Assembly: GCF_002305875.1 (NCBI RefSeq)
Contig: NZ_CP022098.1
Span: 3,906,001-3,970,000, forward strand
Direction: 5' to 3'
Length of the DNA: 64,000 nt
From: Cystobacter fuscus
Lineage (GTDB): Bacteria; Myxococcota; Myxococcia; Myxococcales; Myxococcaceae
Each line of letters opens with the position of its first letter. The stretch's first letter is position 1. The notes beneath the pieces were generated by a model that saw only the letters and a program-made list of their open reading frames with translations, had not been told where the DNA came from and did not search any database. The position numbers and the translations under genes were made by a program. Positions 8,264-17,701 of this stretch are shown in pieces.

Positions 8264-9784
8264 CTACTGCGCGGCGGCCCGGGGAGAATCCACTCGCTCC
8301 CCCAGCTCGCCCCGACGCTCGATGATCTGCCGCGCGATCCGGAGCCCGGCGATGACGGCGCCTTCCGAGTGGCTGTTCTCCGTCGTGTCGCCTCCGATGT
8401 AGAGGCGGCCCTGGGGACGGCGCAGCTCGTTCGCGAGGGCATCGAAGCGGGAGCGCCCGAGCTCCAGGGGCCAGTAGGCCACCGCCTGCGGGTAGACGAA
8501 GAGCTCCGCGGAACGGATGTGCTGGCGGACACCCGGGAAGAGATTGTCGAGGGCCTCCGCGCTCTTCTCGCGCATCTCGTCGGCCGGCAGGTTCATGACA
8601 TCGCGCGCGAACCGGGCGTGCAGGAGCAGGGTGAGGACGCGGTCCCGAGGCGTCTGCTCGTTTTCCTGGATCTCCGACACGTCGTAGATGGTACCGGCCG
8701 GCGAGTCCGAGAGCAGCGTCAGGACGTTCTCACCATTCACCTCCCACAATGGGGACGCCTCGGGCGCGACACGGAAGTGCACCTTGACGTAGCTCCCCAT
8801 CCTCGTTGTCTGGATGGCCTGCCGCTTCTCGGGGCTGAGCGAAGGCGAGAACTGGATCCTCCCCAGGAGATGGACCGGCACGGTGACCACCACCATCCGC
8901 CCGGTGATGTCGAGGAACTGGCGGTCATCCTGGAGGACCCGCACCTTCACGCCCGAGTCCGTCTGCTCGATGGCGGTGACGCGGGCCTGGGTCATGAGCT
9001 GGCCGGGACGCAGGTGGGCGGCGAGCCCCTCGGTGAAAAGCGTGTTGCCACCGAGGACGTGGTAGTTCTTCTCGCCAAACCCCTCCGGTGAATCCAGGAA
9101 GAGGCGCATCTCGTCGAGCCCGTCGAGCGCGGAGATCTTGTCCCACTCGATGGCGAGCTCGGGCTCCAGCGTGACGCGGATCCACTCACCGACCTTGTGC
9201 GGAAGTTCGTCGCGGGCGATGAACTCCGCGAAGCTGATGTGCATGAGCGCCTCCAACTCCGGTGTCAGTGGCGTTCCCGCCTCATGACTGGCGTGCAACT
9301 GGGAGTAGAGGTTCCAGGCCTTGGCGTTCCACCGGAGGAACGCCGCGCGCTCCCCTTCGTTGAAGATCCCCGCGAGGTACGTGTCGCGCTCTCCCTCCCC
9401 TTGGTAGGGATGGATCTGCCCATCGAGCCGCACGGACGAGTGGGCGACGTCCTCGCTCAAGGGGAGGTTGAGCTCCCGCAGTAGCGCCACCGCGGGGCTG
9501 CGCTCGAAGAACTCCTCCATGTGAGCCTCGGCGGTGGCACCGTCGGGGAAGGTGATCGTCTGGACGCGGCCGCCCAGGCGCGGAGCCGCCTCGACGAGCA
9601 GTGAGTTGATGCCCGCCTTGTTCAGTTCGTAGGCCAGGGTCAGCCCCGTCAGACCCGCGCCGACGATGACGACGGGGGCGTCCCTCGAGGGGGGCGAGGG
9701 GGGCTCCGGGTTCCTGCCCGAACAGGATTGGATGGCGAGAACCACCATCAACAGGGATGAGAGCCAATACCTTCTCTTCATCAT
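8264..9784 (-). CDS. FAD-dependent amine oxidase (flavin monoamine oxidase family), lipoprotein
   Basis: 506 aa from ATG 9784, preceded by a run AGGGGGGG. A signal peptide with lipobox AIQSC (Cys21) comes first, then the Rossmann FAD motif VVIVGAGLTGLTLAYE (about 38-53). LGGRV (about residue 70) and the C-terminal IGGDTTENSHSEGAVIAGLRIA are both typical of amine oxidases. The reaction would be oxidative deamination of an amine, giving H2O2. A lipid anchor on this normally cytoplasmic or Tat-exported family is unusual. The substrate is unknown and there are no operon partners. A 37-residue upstream extension was rejected because it lacks the signal start. Confidence 0.82.
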   Translation of the reverse strand: MMKRRYWLSSLLMVVLAIQSCSGRNPEPPSPPSRDAPVVIVGAGLTGLTLAYELNKAGINSLLVEAAPRLGGRVQTITFPDGATAEAHMEEFFERSPAVALLRELNLPLSEDVAHSSVRLDGQIHPYQGEGERDTYLAGIFNEGERAAFLRWNAKAWNLYSQLHASHEAGTPLTPELEALMHISFAEFIARDELPHKVGEWIRVTLEPELAIEWDKISALDGLDEMRLFLDSPEGFGEKNYHVLGGNTLFTEGLAAHLRPGQLMTQARVTAIEQTDSGVKVRVLQDDRQFLDITGRMVVVTVPVHLLGRIQFSPSLSPEKRQAIQTTRMGSYVKVHFRVAPEASPLWEVNGENVLTLLSDSPAGTIYDVSEIQENEQTPRDRVLTLLLHARFARDVMNLPADEMREKSAEALDNLFPGVRQHIRSAELFVYPQAVAYWPLELGRSRFDALANELRRPQGRLYIGGDTTENSHSEGAVIAGLRIARQIIERRGELGERVDSPRAAAQ

Positions 9785-9909
9785 GTCATACCCCCCCTGG
9801 AGACTTTGTTTCGGAACTCCTTCGGAAATCCTAGGCGGGGTGAGTGCCGTCGAGTCACGTCGCGCGGCTCGAATGGGTACTCGTGAACAGCACATGCCAG
9901 GATTGGGAG

Positions 9910-10312
9910 TCAGCCGGGACGGATGGGCGGGGCGCGCCGGGCAAGCGCGACGCGCGCGGAGTCCGTCATGGTGACGAGTGCCGCCCCCAGCATGATGGCA
10001 TCCTTGATGACGAGGCGGCCCCGCGCGCTCAGGTAGGGGAAGCCGGATGAGCCGTCACCGAGGTTCGGCACCCACGACTCGGGAGTCGTCTTCCTTGTTC
10101 ATGTGGGCGCGGTACTCGGACGGCGGAGCGCTGTAGAAGAAGCTCATCACCGGGCTGTTGGCGACGAAGGGCACGATGCCGTCGGCCTCGTAGGGGAAGG
10201 CCTTCAGGCCTCCAATCCACAGCAGGACCGTCACCAGGCCCAGCCGCAACATCGTCATTCCGAACCGCTCGGCTCCAGCGGCCAATCTCAACACCCGCTC
10301 GAATGCGTACAT
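9910..10312 (-). pseudogene. DUF417 (YkgB-like) membrane protein remnant with internal deletion
   Basis: From ATG 10312 the frame encodes a DUF417 N-terminus (LWIGGLKAFPYEADGIVPFV, then SEYRAHMNKE). It then stops at 10055. In another frame, the next bases encode the family's C-terminus (TTPESWVPNLGDG, GFPYLSARGRLVIKDAIMLG) up to the stop at 9910. The middle membrane segments, roughly 75 residues by my recollection of family length, are missing, and the join near 10085-10095 is out of frame. This is deletion plus frameshift, not a sequencing slip. It lies divergent from the sigma factor gene. Confidence 0.75.
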
Positions 10313-10553
10313 ACCGTGCACTCCTCGTTGTCCGCGGACGGGCACGGAGGTGCCAGCGTGTGCGGACTCGAGGGGATAGGTCGCGACCGCGGCGGGAATT
10401 ACACGGCCGGATCCACCGTGCCCTTTTTCCGTCCTGCTGCTCGAGTCGGCTTCTCGCGACAACCATGTTGACACCCACCGCCTCGCGTGCAACGCGTCTC
10501 GGGCTCGCGCGTCTCCTTCGCCAGTCACCCCCCTTCCTATCTGACGAGTTTCC

Positions 10554-11087
10554 ATGAGCCAGCCTTCAGCAGAAACCCTTCCCTTCCTCGGTTGGGTATC
10601 CGAACTCGCGCGGACGCAGGTGCACTCCCTGACGCGCATCGCTCGCCACGAAGGGCTGTCCGCCGAGGATGCGCTCGATGCCATCCAGGAGGCCTTCCAC
10701 ACCTACCTCCTGCTGCCCCACGCACGCTCCTTGTCGGACGACCACGAGGATTCGCGGGCATTGCTTGCGGTGTTGGTGCGCAACGCGGCGCGCAACATGC
10801 GCCGGCGCCACCACCGCGCGATGCCCCACGAAGACGTGGACACGGCGCGGGAGCTCTCCGCGCCGCAGCCCACGGCGGACGAGCTGCTCGTGCTCGCCGA
10901 GGACCACGTGAAGCTCCGGGGCTGCGTGAACAAGCTCAACCAGGTGCAGCGTCACGTGGTCACGATGCGCATGCTGGAAGAGGTGAGCGGCGCGGAGGTG
11001 GCGCGCGAGCTCTCCCTGACGCCGGGTCACGTGGCCGTGCTGCTGCACCGGGCGAAGGCGGAGTTGCAACGCTGCGTGATGTCTTGA
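10554..11087 (+). CDS. ECF-type RNA polymerase sigma factor (sigma-70 family)
   Basis: 177 aa. Region 2 (about 20-90: EDALDAIQEAFHTYLL, then LVRNAARNMRRRHHRA) is followed by a linker and region 4 (about 120-175: LNQVQRHVVTMRMLEEVSGAEVARELSLTPGHVAVLLHRAKAEL cut here as the helix-turn-helix core VARELSLTPGHVAVLLHRAK). No anti-sigma factor gene is adjacent. It is separated by 241 bp from the divergent DUF417 remnant and lies 560 bp upstream of the GH5 gene. Its targets are unknown; the decayed neighbour may once have belonged to its regulon, which is speculation. Confidence 0.82.
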   Translation: MSQPSAETLPFLGWVSELARTQVHSLTRIARHEGLSAEDALDAIQEAFHTYLLLPHARSLSDDHEDSRALLAVLVRNAARNMRRRHHRAMPHEDVDTARELSAPQPTADELLVLAEDHVKLRGCVNKLNQVQRHVVTMRMLEEVSGAEVARELSLTPGHVAVLLHRAKAELQRCVMS

Positions 11088-11310
11088 CGCGGTGTTCCAC
11101 CTCCCTGGCGAGGCCACGGCTCCATCTGCTGAATCGCTTTCCTGCCTCCGAGGAACTGTCCTGCATCCGACATGTTCTGGAAGAGGCGGTTTCGCTTGAA
11201 TTTCTCCACAATCTGGTTTCAGTTAGTGTCATTGTTGCTTCGCGTCTGATGGGGCGGACTCAGCGGTAGCGCCCCCCCAATCCCACGAATCCATCTGGAG
11301 GATGCGCTTC

Positions 11311-11381
11311 ACTGCCACAAGACTGGAATTTTCCTTCAACCAAAAATGACAACGTTACGATTCGTTTCCACCCCCCTTGTG
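11311..11381 (+). repeat. Direct repeat copy A upstream of the GH5 gene
   Basis: It begins ACTGCCACAAGACTGGAAT and contains the core CCAAAAATGACAACGTT (11340-11356), identical in copy B. The start-to-start distance to copy B is 90 bp, near-integral for helical turns (about 8.6). AACGTT is self-complementary, as in many repressor sites. Confidence 0.6.
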
Positions 11382-11400
11382 TCCGCGCGGGAGTCCTCGG

Positions 11401-11471
11401 ACTGCCATCAGACTGGAATATTTCCATCGGCCAAAAATGACAACGTTGCGATTCGCTGACCCCCTCTTGTG
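11401..11471 (+). repeat. Direct repeat copy B upstream of the GH5 gene
   Basis: It begins ACTGCCATCAGACTGGAAT, with the core at 11431-11447 identical to copy A, then GCGATTCG and a C-rich end before CTTGTG. Roughly four fifths of the positions match copy A by eye. A paired operator is the simplest reading. Confidence 0.6.
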
Positions 11472-11648
11472 ACCCGTGGAGCAGCACTGGGAACGATGAA
11501 GGGCTTACCCCAGGGAGAGGAAGAACAATGCTGTCAATCATTGCAGACCCATGGCGGGTCCATGCCTGCCATTGGGCGTCGGGCTGATCTGGAAACCGCC
11601 GAAGTCGTGGATCACATCTCAATCACTTGCTTCTGGAGACACCTACCC

Positions 11649-13289
11649 ATGTCCCGACAGATTTTCCATGCTGATACCCGTAGTGCCTGGTTCTGGTGGC
11701 GAAGGCTCCTCACCACCGCGACGACCGCGGTGCTGGCCGCTGTACTCTCCGTCCTCGCGCCCATCAGTGCCGCCCATGCCGCCACCGGCGGCTTCCATAT
11801 CGCCAATGGCCGGCTCCTCGACGCGAACGGCAACGACTTCATCATCCGCGGTATCAGCCACCCGCACGCGTGGTTCCAGCAGAGGACCAGCGCGTTCGCT
11901 GACATCAAGGTGGTGGGGGCGAACAGCGTCCGTGTCGTGCTGAGCGGTGGCCGGTGGTCGGTCAACACGGCCAGCGACGTGGCGAACGTCATCTCGCTCT
12001 GTAAGCAGAACCGGCTCATCTGCGTGCTCGAGAACCACGACACGACGGGTTATGGGGAGCAGGGTGGCGCCTTCAGCCTCGATCAGGCCGTCGACTACTG
12101 GCTGAGCATTCGCAGCGCGCTCGTTGGCCAGGAGGCCTACGTCATCATCAACATCGGCAATGAGCCGTATGGCAACACCCTCTACACGGAGTGGGTCGGG
12201 GCGACCATCAATGCCATCCAACGCCTGCGCAACGCTGGGCTGACGCACACCTTGATGATTGACGCGCCGAACTGGGGGCAGGACTGGTCCAACACCATGC
12301 GGGACAACGCCGATACGATCTGGGCGGCCGACCCGCTGCGCAACTCCATCTTCAGCGTCCACATGTACGGCGTCTACAACACCCCGGAGAAGGTCAAGGC
12401 CTACCTCGACTCGTTCACCAGCCGGGGCCTGCCCATCCTCGTCGGCGAGTTCGGGTGGTACCACTCCGACGGTGATCCGGATGAGTTCACACTCACGGAG
12501 TACACCACGTTGCAGGGGCTCGGCTACATGGGGTGGTCGTGGAGCGGCAACGGAGGTGGCGTCGAGTACCTCGACATGGTCACCAACTTCGACCCGGCCA
12601 GACGCACGGACTGGGGCAACTGGCTCATCACGAGTGCCAATGGCCTCGAGGCCACCTCCGTCGAGGCCTCGGTCTTCGGCAGCAGTGGTGGCGACACGCA
12701 GCCCCCGACCGTGCCCGCCAGCCTGGCGACGACAGGCACGACGGCGAACAGCGTGTCGCTCGCGTGGGGCGCCTCGACGGACAACGTCGCGGTGACCGGT
12801 TACGATGTCTACCGCGGATCCTCCCGCGTGGCGACGCTCCCCGGCAGCATGCTGACGTACACGGACACGGGGCTGGCGGCGAACACGGCTTACAGCTACA
12901 AGGTGTATGCGCGTGATGCCGCTGGGAACGTGAGCGAGGCGTCCAACACGGTTTCCGCGACGACCCAGTCCTCCGGGGGAGGAAACGGTGGCTGCACGGC
13001 GACCTACCAGTTCGATAGCGAGTGGGGCTCTGGCTTCGGCGCCACCGTGACGGTGAAGAACACCGGGACCGCCGCGACCAAGGGCTGGACGGTCAGCTGG
13101 ACCTTCGGTGGCAACCAGCAGATCACCAACATGTGGAACGCCACGTCGACCCAGTCCGGCGCGAGCGCCACGGCGCGGAACATGAGCTACAACGGTGTCC
13201 TCCAGCCGGGGAGCAGCACGTCCTTCGGCTTCCAGGCGGCGTATTCCGGTTCCAACGCCGCGCCAACCCTGACCTGCACGGTCAACTGA
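11649..13289 (+). CDS. Secreted GH5 glycosidase (mannanase/endoglucanase-like) with Fn3 and CBM2
   Basis: 546 aa. A long signal peptide (about 1-45, cleavage near AHA-ATGG) is followed by a GH5 catalytic domain (about 46-345). Its acid/base Glu is E172 in NIGNEPYG and its nucleophile Glu is E267 in ILVGEFGW. A fibronectin type III domain (about 355-440) and a C-terminal family 2 carbohydrate-binding module (about 448-546, bounded by Cys) follow. The architecture resembles actinobacterial GH5_8 beta-mannanases, so it probably degrades plant mannan or cellulose outside the cell. The start at 11649 was chosen for GGAG upstream and the signal peptide; the longer frame from 11469 adds non-coding-like sequence. 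Horizontal transfer from actinomycetes is plausible. Confidence 0.88.
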   Translation: MSRQIFHADTRSAWFWWRRLLTTATTAVLAAVLSVLAPISAAHAATGGFHIANGRLLDANGNDFIIRGISHPHAWFQQRTSAFADIKVVGANSVRVVLSGGRWSVNTASDVANVISLCKQNRLICVLENHDTTGYGEQGGAFSLDQAVDYWLSIRSALVGQEAYVIINIGNEPYGNTLYTEWVGATINAIQRLRNAGLTHTLMIDAPNWGQDWSNTMRDNADTIWAADPLRNSIFSVHMYGVYNTPEKVKAYLDSFTSRGLPILVGEFGWYHSDGDPDEFTLTEYTTLQGLGYMGWSWSGNGGGVEYLDMVTNFDPARRTDWGNWLITSANGLEATSVEASVFGSSGGDTQPPTVPASLATTGTTANSVSLAWGASTDNVAVTGYDVYRGSSRVATLPGSMLTYTDTGLAANTAYSYKVYARDAAGNVSEASNTVSATTQSSGGGNGGCTATYQFDSEWGSGFGATVTVKNTGTAATKGWTVSWTFGGNQQITNMWNATSTQSGASATARNMSYNGVLQPGSSTSFGFQAAYSGSNAAPTLTCTVN

Positions 13290-13413
13290 TGCAGCCGGTG
13301 GCTGGGAGGGCTCGAGGTGGGGTCCCTCCCGGCCCGGTCCCGGGCGTCCCGCGCCGAAACGCGCTTCCTGCATATGCATCTACTCCGGCATTCACAGCAC
13401 GGAGGAAGAACCC

Positions 13414-14292
13414 ATGAGCAGCACCTCATCGCGTCCCGCGGAGAAGAGTGGCACCTTCAAGCTGGGCGGCGACCTGCCCATCCATCGTCTGGGCTACGGC
13501 GCCATGCAGCTCACCGGCCCTGGCATCTGGGGTCCGCCCAAGGACCGAGCGGAGGCGGTGCGCGTGTTGCGCCGCGCGCTGGAACTGGGAGTGAACTTCA
13601 TCGACACGGCGAACTCCTACGGCCCCTACTACAGCGAGGAGATCATCGCGGAGGCCCTGCACCCGTACGCCAAGGGCGTGGTGGTGGCGACCAAGGCGGG
13701 CCTGGTGCGCACGGGGCCCAACCAGTGGCACCCGGTGGGCGCGCCGAAGTACCTGCGCCAGGAGCTGGAGCTGTCGCTGCGCCGACTGAAGCTGGAGCGC
13801 ATTGACCTGTACCAGTTGCACCGCATCGATCCGAAGGTGCCGGTGGAGGAGTCGCTGGGTGAGCTGAAGGCGCTGCGGAAGGAGGGGAAGATCCGCCACA
13901 TCGGCCTGTCGGAGGTGTCGGTGGAGGAGATCCAGCGGGCGCGCAAGGTGGTGGACATCGTGTCGGTGCAGAACCGCTACAACCTGGTGGACCGCGTGCA
14001 CGAGGGGGTGTTGGACTACTGCGAGAAGGAGAACCTGGGCTTCATCCCCTGGTTCCCGCTGGCGACGGGCGGCCTGGCGAAGCCGGGGAGCGCGCTCGAC
14101 TCCGTGGCGAGGAAACACAACGCGACCCCCTCGCAGATTGCCCTCGCCTGGCTGCTGGCGCGCTCGCCGGTGATGCTGCCCATCCCGGGCACGTCTTCCG
14201 TGAAACACCTGGAGGAGAACCTGGTGGGCGCGGAGGTGAAGCTCGGCAAGGAGGAGCTGGCCGCCGTGGACGCGCAGGCGTCGGGCCGCTGA
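13414..14292 (+). CDS. Aldo/keto reductase
   Basis: 292 aa, an NADPH-dependent TIM-barrel oxidoreductase. The catalytic tetrad is visible: Asp in [10 protein letters not shown], Tyr of SYGPYYSEE, Lys in VVVATKAGL and His in LYQLHRID. The C-terminal cofactor region has [14 protein letters not shown]. It resembles the YajO/PdxI-like group that reduces aldehydes. GGAGGAAGAACCC precedes the ATG. It stands alone between the GH5 and kinase genes; the substrate is unknown. Confidence 0.88.
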   Translation: MSSTSSRPAEKSGTFKLGGDLPIHRLGYGAMQLTGPGIWGPPKDRAEAVRVLRRALELGVNFIDTANSYGPYYSEEIIAEALHPYAKGVVVATKAGLVRTGPNQWHPVGAPKYLRQELELSLRRLKLERIDLYQLHRIDPKVPVEESLGELKALRKEGKIRHIGLSEVSVEEIQRARKVVDIVSVQNRYNLVDRVHEGVLDYCEKENLGFIPWFPLATGGLAKPGSALDSVARKHNATPSQIALAWLLARSPVMLPIPGTSSVKHLEENLVGAEVKLGKEELAAVDAQASGR

Positions 14293-14841
14293 GCCAGGTC
14301 CGCCACTTCCGCTTCACGTATCGCGGGAGGAGCGTCACCTCGTTGACGCCCACCCGCTTGGGCAGGTCCAGCTCCTCACCCAACGCCTTGTCACCAACCC
14401 CGGTGGCCTACGCGGCCTGCTCGGCTGGCATGGTGTTGAGTTGAATGCAGCGGGGTGCCCCACAGGGCAATCCCCCTTCCGTCCCATACGCATCCAGGTC
14501 CGCGATGGATGGCCCCCTGGCGTCCTCCGGCGCGAAGAACAGCACCCGCTTCTCCTGCTCGGCGGCCGCGCTTCGGCGAGGCGCGCGAAAACAGGAACGG
14601 GCAACCCAGGAGGCTCATACCGAATTCAGAATCCAGACAGTGTCGGGTGCTGCTCACGGCCCAGCAGTCAGCCTTCCGACAATCCATGTAAAACACGATA
14701 TTCCGATAGGGGTTTGGTGCCATCGTCGATTCAGTGAGTTGCTTATGGGGCCCCCGTGAGGGGGCCTATCTCGGTCCTTCTTCGCCCGCCCAGGCGCTTG
14801 TCGTTCCTTTTGGGCAGGAAGAGCCGCCTCCTGAGTCCCCC
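14293..14841. other. 549-bp intergenic region upstream of the Ser/Thr kinase
   Basis: No intact gene is seen. On the minus strand 14325-14395 can be read as coding-like (GVGDKALGEELDLPKRVGVN and on), bounded by a stop, and may be a fragment of a lost gene that I cannot identify. A GNRA-loop hairpin lies at 14749-14766. The frame from 14734 into the kinase has no start site of its own. Confidence 0.3.
14749..14766 (+). terminator. GTGA-tetraloop hairpin upstream of the kinase
   Basis: GGCCCCC (14749-14755), loop GTGA, GGGGGCC (14760-14766): a perfect 7-bp GC stem with a stable GNRA loop. It lies 75 bp before the kinase start, so it could be a terminator of upstream transcription or a leader attenuator. 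There is no T-run. Confidence 0.35.
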
Positions 14842-17649
14842 ATGCAGAAGAATGACAGTCAAATCAATCCTGAGTTCACCTCGGCCTACATGCAGGAGTT
14901 GGCCGCGCTCCCACCCGGGCGCCGGAGGATTCCCCCGTCCCTGGCCGCGCGGTTCAAGGACATCCGCCTGGCGGGTGAGGGCGCGATGGGGGTTGTCTAC
15001 CGGGCGGTGGATCCACGGTTGGGCCGTACCGTCGCGCTGAAGTTGCTCAAGAATGACAACCCCGCGCTCATCCAGCGGTTCCTCTCGGAGGCGCGTTCCC
15101 AGGCGCGCATCCAGCACGAGCATGTGTGTGGGGTGTACGAGGCCGGGCTGGCGGAGGACGAGCCGTACATCGTGATGCAGTACGTCGACGGGGTGCCGCT
15201 GTCGCGCGCGCGCGAGCGCATGACGCTCGAGCAGCAGGTGACGCTGCTCCAGGAGGTTTCCACGGCGGTGCACGAGGCACATCGCCTGGGGATGATCCAT
15301 CGGGATCTCAAGCCGGGGAACATCCTCGTCGAGCAGCGCGCGGACGGGACGTGGAAGCCCTACGTCGTGGATTTCGGCCTGGCGCGCCAGGTCGCCGAGC
15401 AGGGAACGACCCAGACGGGAGAGGTTCTCGGGACGCCGGCCTACATGTCGCCCGAGCAGGCCAATGGAGACGTGCGCCAGCTGGACCGCCGCTCGGACGT
15501 GTACTCGCTGGGGGCCACGCTGTACGACGTGATCGCCGGACGGCCGCCCTATGTCTCGGAGCACCCATGGCGATTGCTCCTGATCGCGGCCATGGAGGAT
15601 CCGCCCCCGCTGGGTCAGGTGAAGTCGGGCGTTCCGAAGAACCTCGAGACCATCGTGATGAAGTGTCTCGAGCGGGAGCCGGCGCGCCGCTATGACTCCG
15701 CGCGGGCGCTCGCGGAGGATCTGCGGCGCTCCCTGGACGGCGAGCCCATCTGGGCGAAGCCGGCCTCCTGGGGGGAGCGCCTCCGGAAGACGGTGTGCAG
15801 GAACAAGCTGCTCACGGGGGTGCTCGGGGCACTCCTGCTGTGGGGGCTCGGGGTGGGCACCGTCTGGGTAGGAGCCCGGCGGCGTGCCGCGGAGCAGGCG
15901 CGGCTCGCCCGGGAGCTGGGCGAGAGCGTGAAGGAGATGGAGCTGTTCCTGCGCGCGGCGTATGGGCTGCCACTCCATGACGTGGAGCGGGAGCGGGACG
16001 TGGTGCGCGCCCGGCTCGGCGAGATCGAGCAGCACCTGCGCGCCTCGGGAGACGCCGGACTGGGGCCCGGGCACACCGCGCTCGGATTGGGGCAGCTCGC
16101 GCTGGGTGAGCCCACTCGGGCCCGGGAGCACCTGGAGAAGGCACTCGCGGCCGGGTACACGTCGGCGAACCTCGAGTATGCGCTGGGGCGGGCGCTCGGA
16201 GAGCTGTACCGGCGCGCCCTGGAGGAGACCCGGCGCATCACCCAGCCGCTGGAGCGTCAGCGGAGGGTGGCGCTGCTGGACACGTCCCTGCGCCAGCCGG
16301 CGCTCCTGCACCTGCGGGCGGCCATGGGGACACGGCTCGAGGTGCCCGAGTACGTGGAGGGGCTGATCGCACTGTACGAGGGCCGCCACGACGAGGCGAT
16401 CGCCAAGGCGAAGGTGGCTTTCGGCAAGGCGCCCTGGATGTACGAGCCGAAGAAGCTCGAGGGTGATGCGCTGTATGCCGAGGGCAGCAAGTACCGGCAT
16501 GACGCGGCGTTCGACCACGAGAAGATGAAGGGTTATTTCGAACGGGCCGAGGAGGCGTACCGGGTGGCGGCGGAGATGGGCAGCAGCGATCCGGCCATCC
16601 ACCGGGCGCAGTGCGAGCTGTGGGAGAAGCGGGGGTGGGCGGACTACTCGCGAGACCTCCCGCCCGGTCCCGCGTTCGAGGCCGCCGAGGCGGCCTGTGG
16701 CCGCGCGGTGCGCTCGAGCTCGAGGGACGGAGGCGCCGTGGTGCAGCGGGCGCTCGTGCTGCTGGCGCGGGCCTTCGTGATTGGCGCCAACATCCCGGGG
16801 GGTGCGCTCCCCCTGGTGGAGGAGGCGCTCGAGACCGTCGAGGCGGAACGGAGCGCTCGCCCCCAGGATGTCCTGGCCCACTACGCCGTGGCTCAAGCCC
16901 TCTACCTTCGGGCTCGGCTCCTGGAGGGGCGGGGCGGTGAGGTGTCCCTGGAGCCGGCCATCGCGGCGTACCAGCGGGTGCTTTCCCTGGAGCCGGGCTT
17001 CACCTGGGCCCACAACGAGCTGGGGGATGTGTATTTCCAGGAGGCCAGGCGGATTGGCGCGCGGGGAGGGGAGGCGGCGCCGCTGCTGGAGAAGGCGGTC
17101 GAGCAGTACACGCGAGCCCTGGCGCTCGATCCCGGCTTCGCCCTGCCCGTGGGCGGTCTGCTGGATGCCGCGGCGACCCGGCTGGAGGGGGAGATCGCCC
17201 GGAAGCGAGAGGCACCCGAGGCGCTCCAGGCGCTCTCCCATGCTCTGGGCCAGCTGGAGAAGTCAGGCGCCACCCCGTGGGTCCTCGCCCTGTGGAAGGC
17301 GCGCGCGTACCGGCTCCGTGCCCACCATGACCTGGTGCTGGGCAGGGATCCCCGTCCGGTGTTGGCGTCGCTCCTCGAGGTGATTCACGCCGCCGCGGGG
17401 GAGTCGCCGACAGACTCCTGGCTGTTGAAGGAGCTGGTCCTGGGCCGTGTCCTCGAGTCAGAGAACGAGCGGCTTCATGGACGGGATCCGGCGGTGGCCC
17501 TGGAGAGGGGGCGGGCCCTGGTGCGGAAGCTGGGCGAGGTGGATGGGGCGCGGGCCAGGGAGACCTGCGAGTTGGCGACCCGATTGAGTTCATTCCCGGT
17601 TCGGGAGTGTCAGCGTTTCTTGAACTCGTCCCAGGCGTCCTACCGATAG
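14842..17649 (+). CDS. Ser/Thr protein kinase with TPR-like C-terminal half
   Basis: 935 aa. The PknB-type kinase domain (about 40-300) has the glycine loop GEGAMG (45-50), K67 in VALKLLK, HRDLKPGN with H153-R154-D155, DFG at 177-179 and the activation segment GTPAYMSPEQ. All catalytic residues are present. One transmembrane helix (about 323-345) follows, then roughly 590 residues of helical TPR-like repeats, presumably periplasmic. This is a common myxobacterial receptor-kinase layout. I chose ATG 14842; the open frame extends 36 codons upstream through the hairpin and is unlikely to be translated. The lipoprotein gene follows 52 bp downstream. Confidence 0.88.
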   Translation: MQKNDSQINPEFTSAYMQELAALPPGRRRIPPSLAARFKDIRLAGEGAMGVVYRAVDPRLGRTVALKLLKNDNPALIQRFLSEARSQARIQHEHVCGVYEAGLAEDEPYIVMQYVDGVPLSRARERMTLEQQVTLLQEVSTAVHEAHRLGMIHRDLKPGNILVEQRADGTWKPYVVDFGLARQVAEQGTTQTGEVLGTPAYMSPEQANGDVRQLDRRSDVYSLGATLYDVIAGRPPYVSEHPWRLLLIAAMEDPPPLGQVKSGVPKNLETIVMKCLEREPARRYDSARALAEDLRRSLDGEPIWAKPASWGERLRKTVCRNKLLTGVLGALLLWGLGVGTVWVGARRRAAEQARLARELGESVKEMELFLRAAYGLPLHDVERERDVVRARLGEIEQHLRASGDAGLGPGHTALGLGQLALGEPTRAREHLEKALAAGYTSANLEYALGRALGELYRRALEETRRITQPLERQRRVALLDTSLRQPALLHLRAAMGTRLEVPEYVEGLIALYEGRHDEAIAKAKVAFGKAPWMYEPKKLEGDALYAEGSKYRHDAAFDHEKMKGYFERAEEAYRVAAEMGSSDPAIHRAQCELWEKRGWADYSRDLPPGPAFEAAEAACGRAVRSSSRDGGAVVQRALVLLARAFVIGANIPGGALPLVEEALETVEAERSARPQDVLAHYAVAQALYLRARLLEGRGGEVSLEPAIAAYQRVLSLEPGFTWAHNELGDVYFQEARRIGARGGEAAPLLEKAVEQYTRALALDPGFALPVGGLLDAAATRLEGEIARKREAPEALQALSHALGQLEKSGATPWVLALWKARAYRLRAHHDLVLGRDPRPVLASLLEVIHAAAGESPTDSWLLKELVLGRVLESENERLHGRDPAVALERGRALVRKLGEVDGARARETCELATRLSSFPVRECQRFLNSSQASYR

Positions 17650-17701
17650 CACCAGGACACGGTGCGGCCATTCCCAATCGCATCACCCATTGGAGGTTCA
17701 C

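Larger units (their letters stand above)
11088..11648. promoter_or_regulatory. 561-bp upstream region of the GH5 gene with two direct repeats
   Basis: No gene is supported here. The notable content is an imperfect 70-bp direct repeat at 11311-11381 and 11401-11471 (annotated separately). After it comes a 180-bp leader up to the GH5 start, in which GGAG lies just before the ATG at 11649. I read the region as regulatory. Confidence 0.45.

Noticed and set aside
14325-14395. Small gene on the minus strand
   Set aside because: The coding-like stretch is bounded by a stop and has no start or known family; kept only as a possible remnant.
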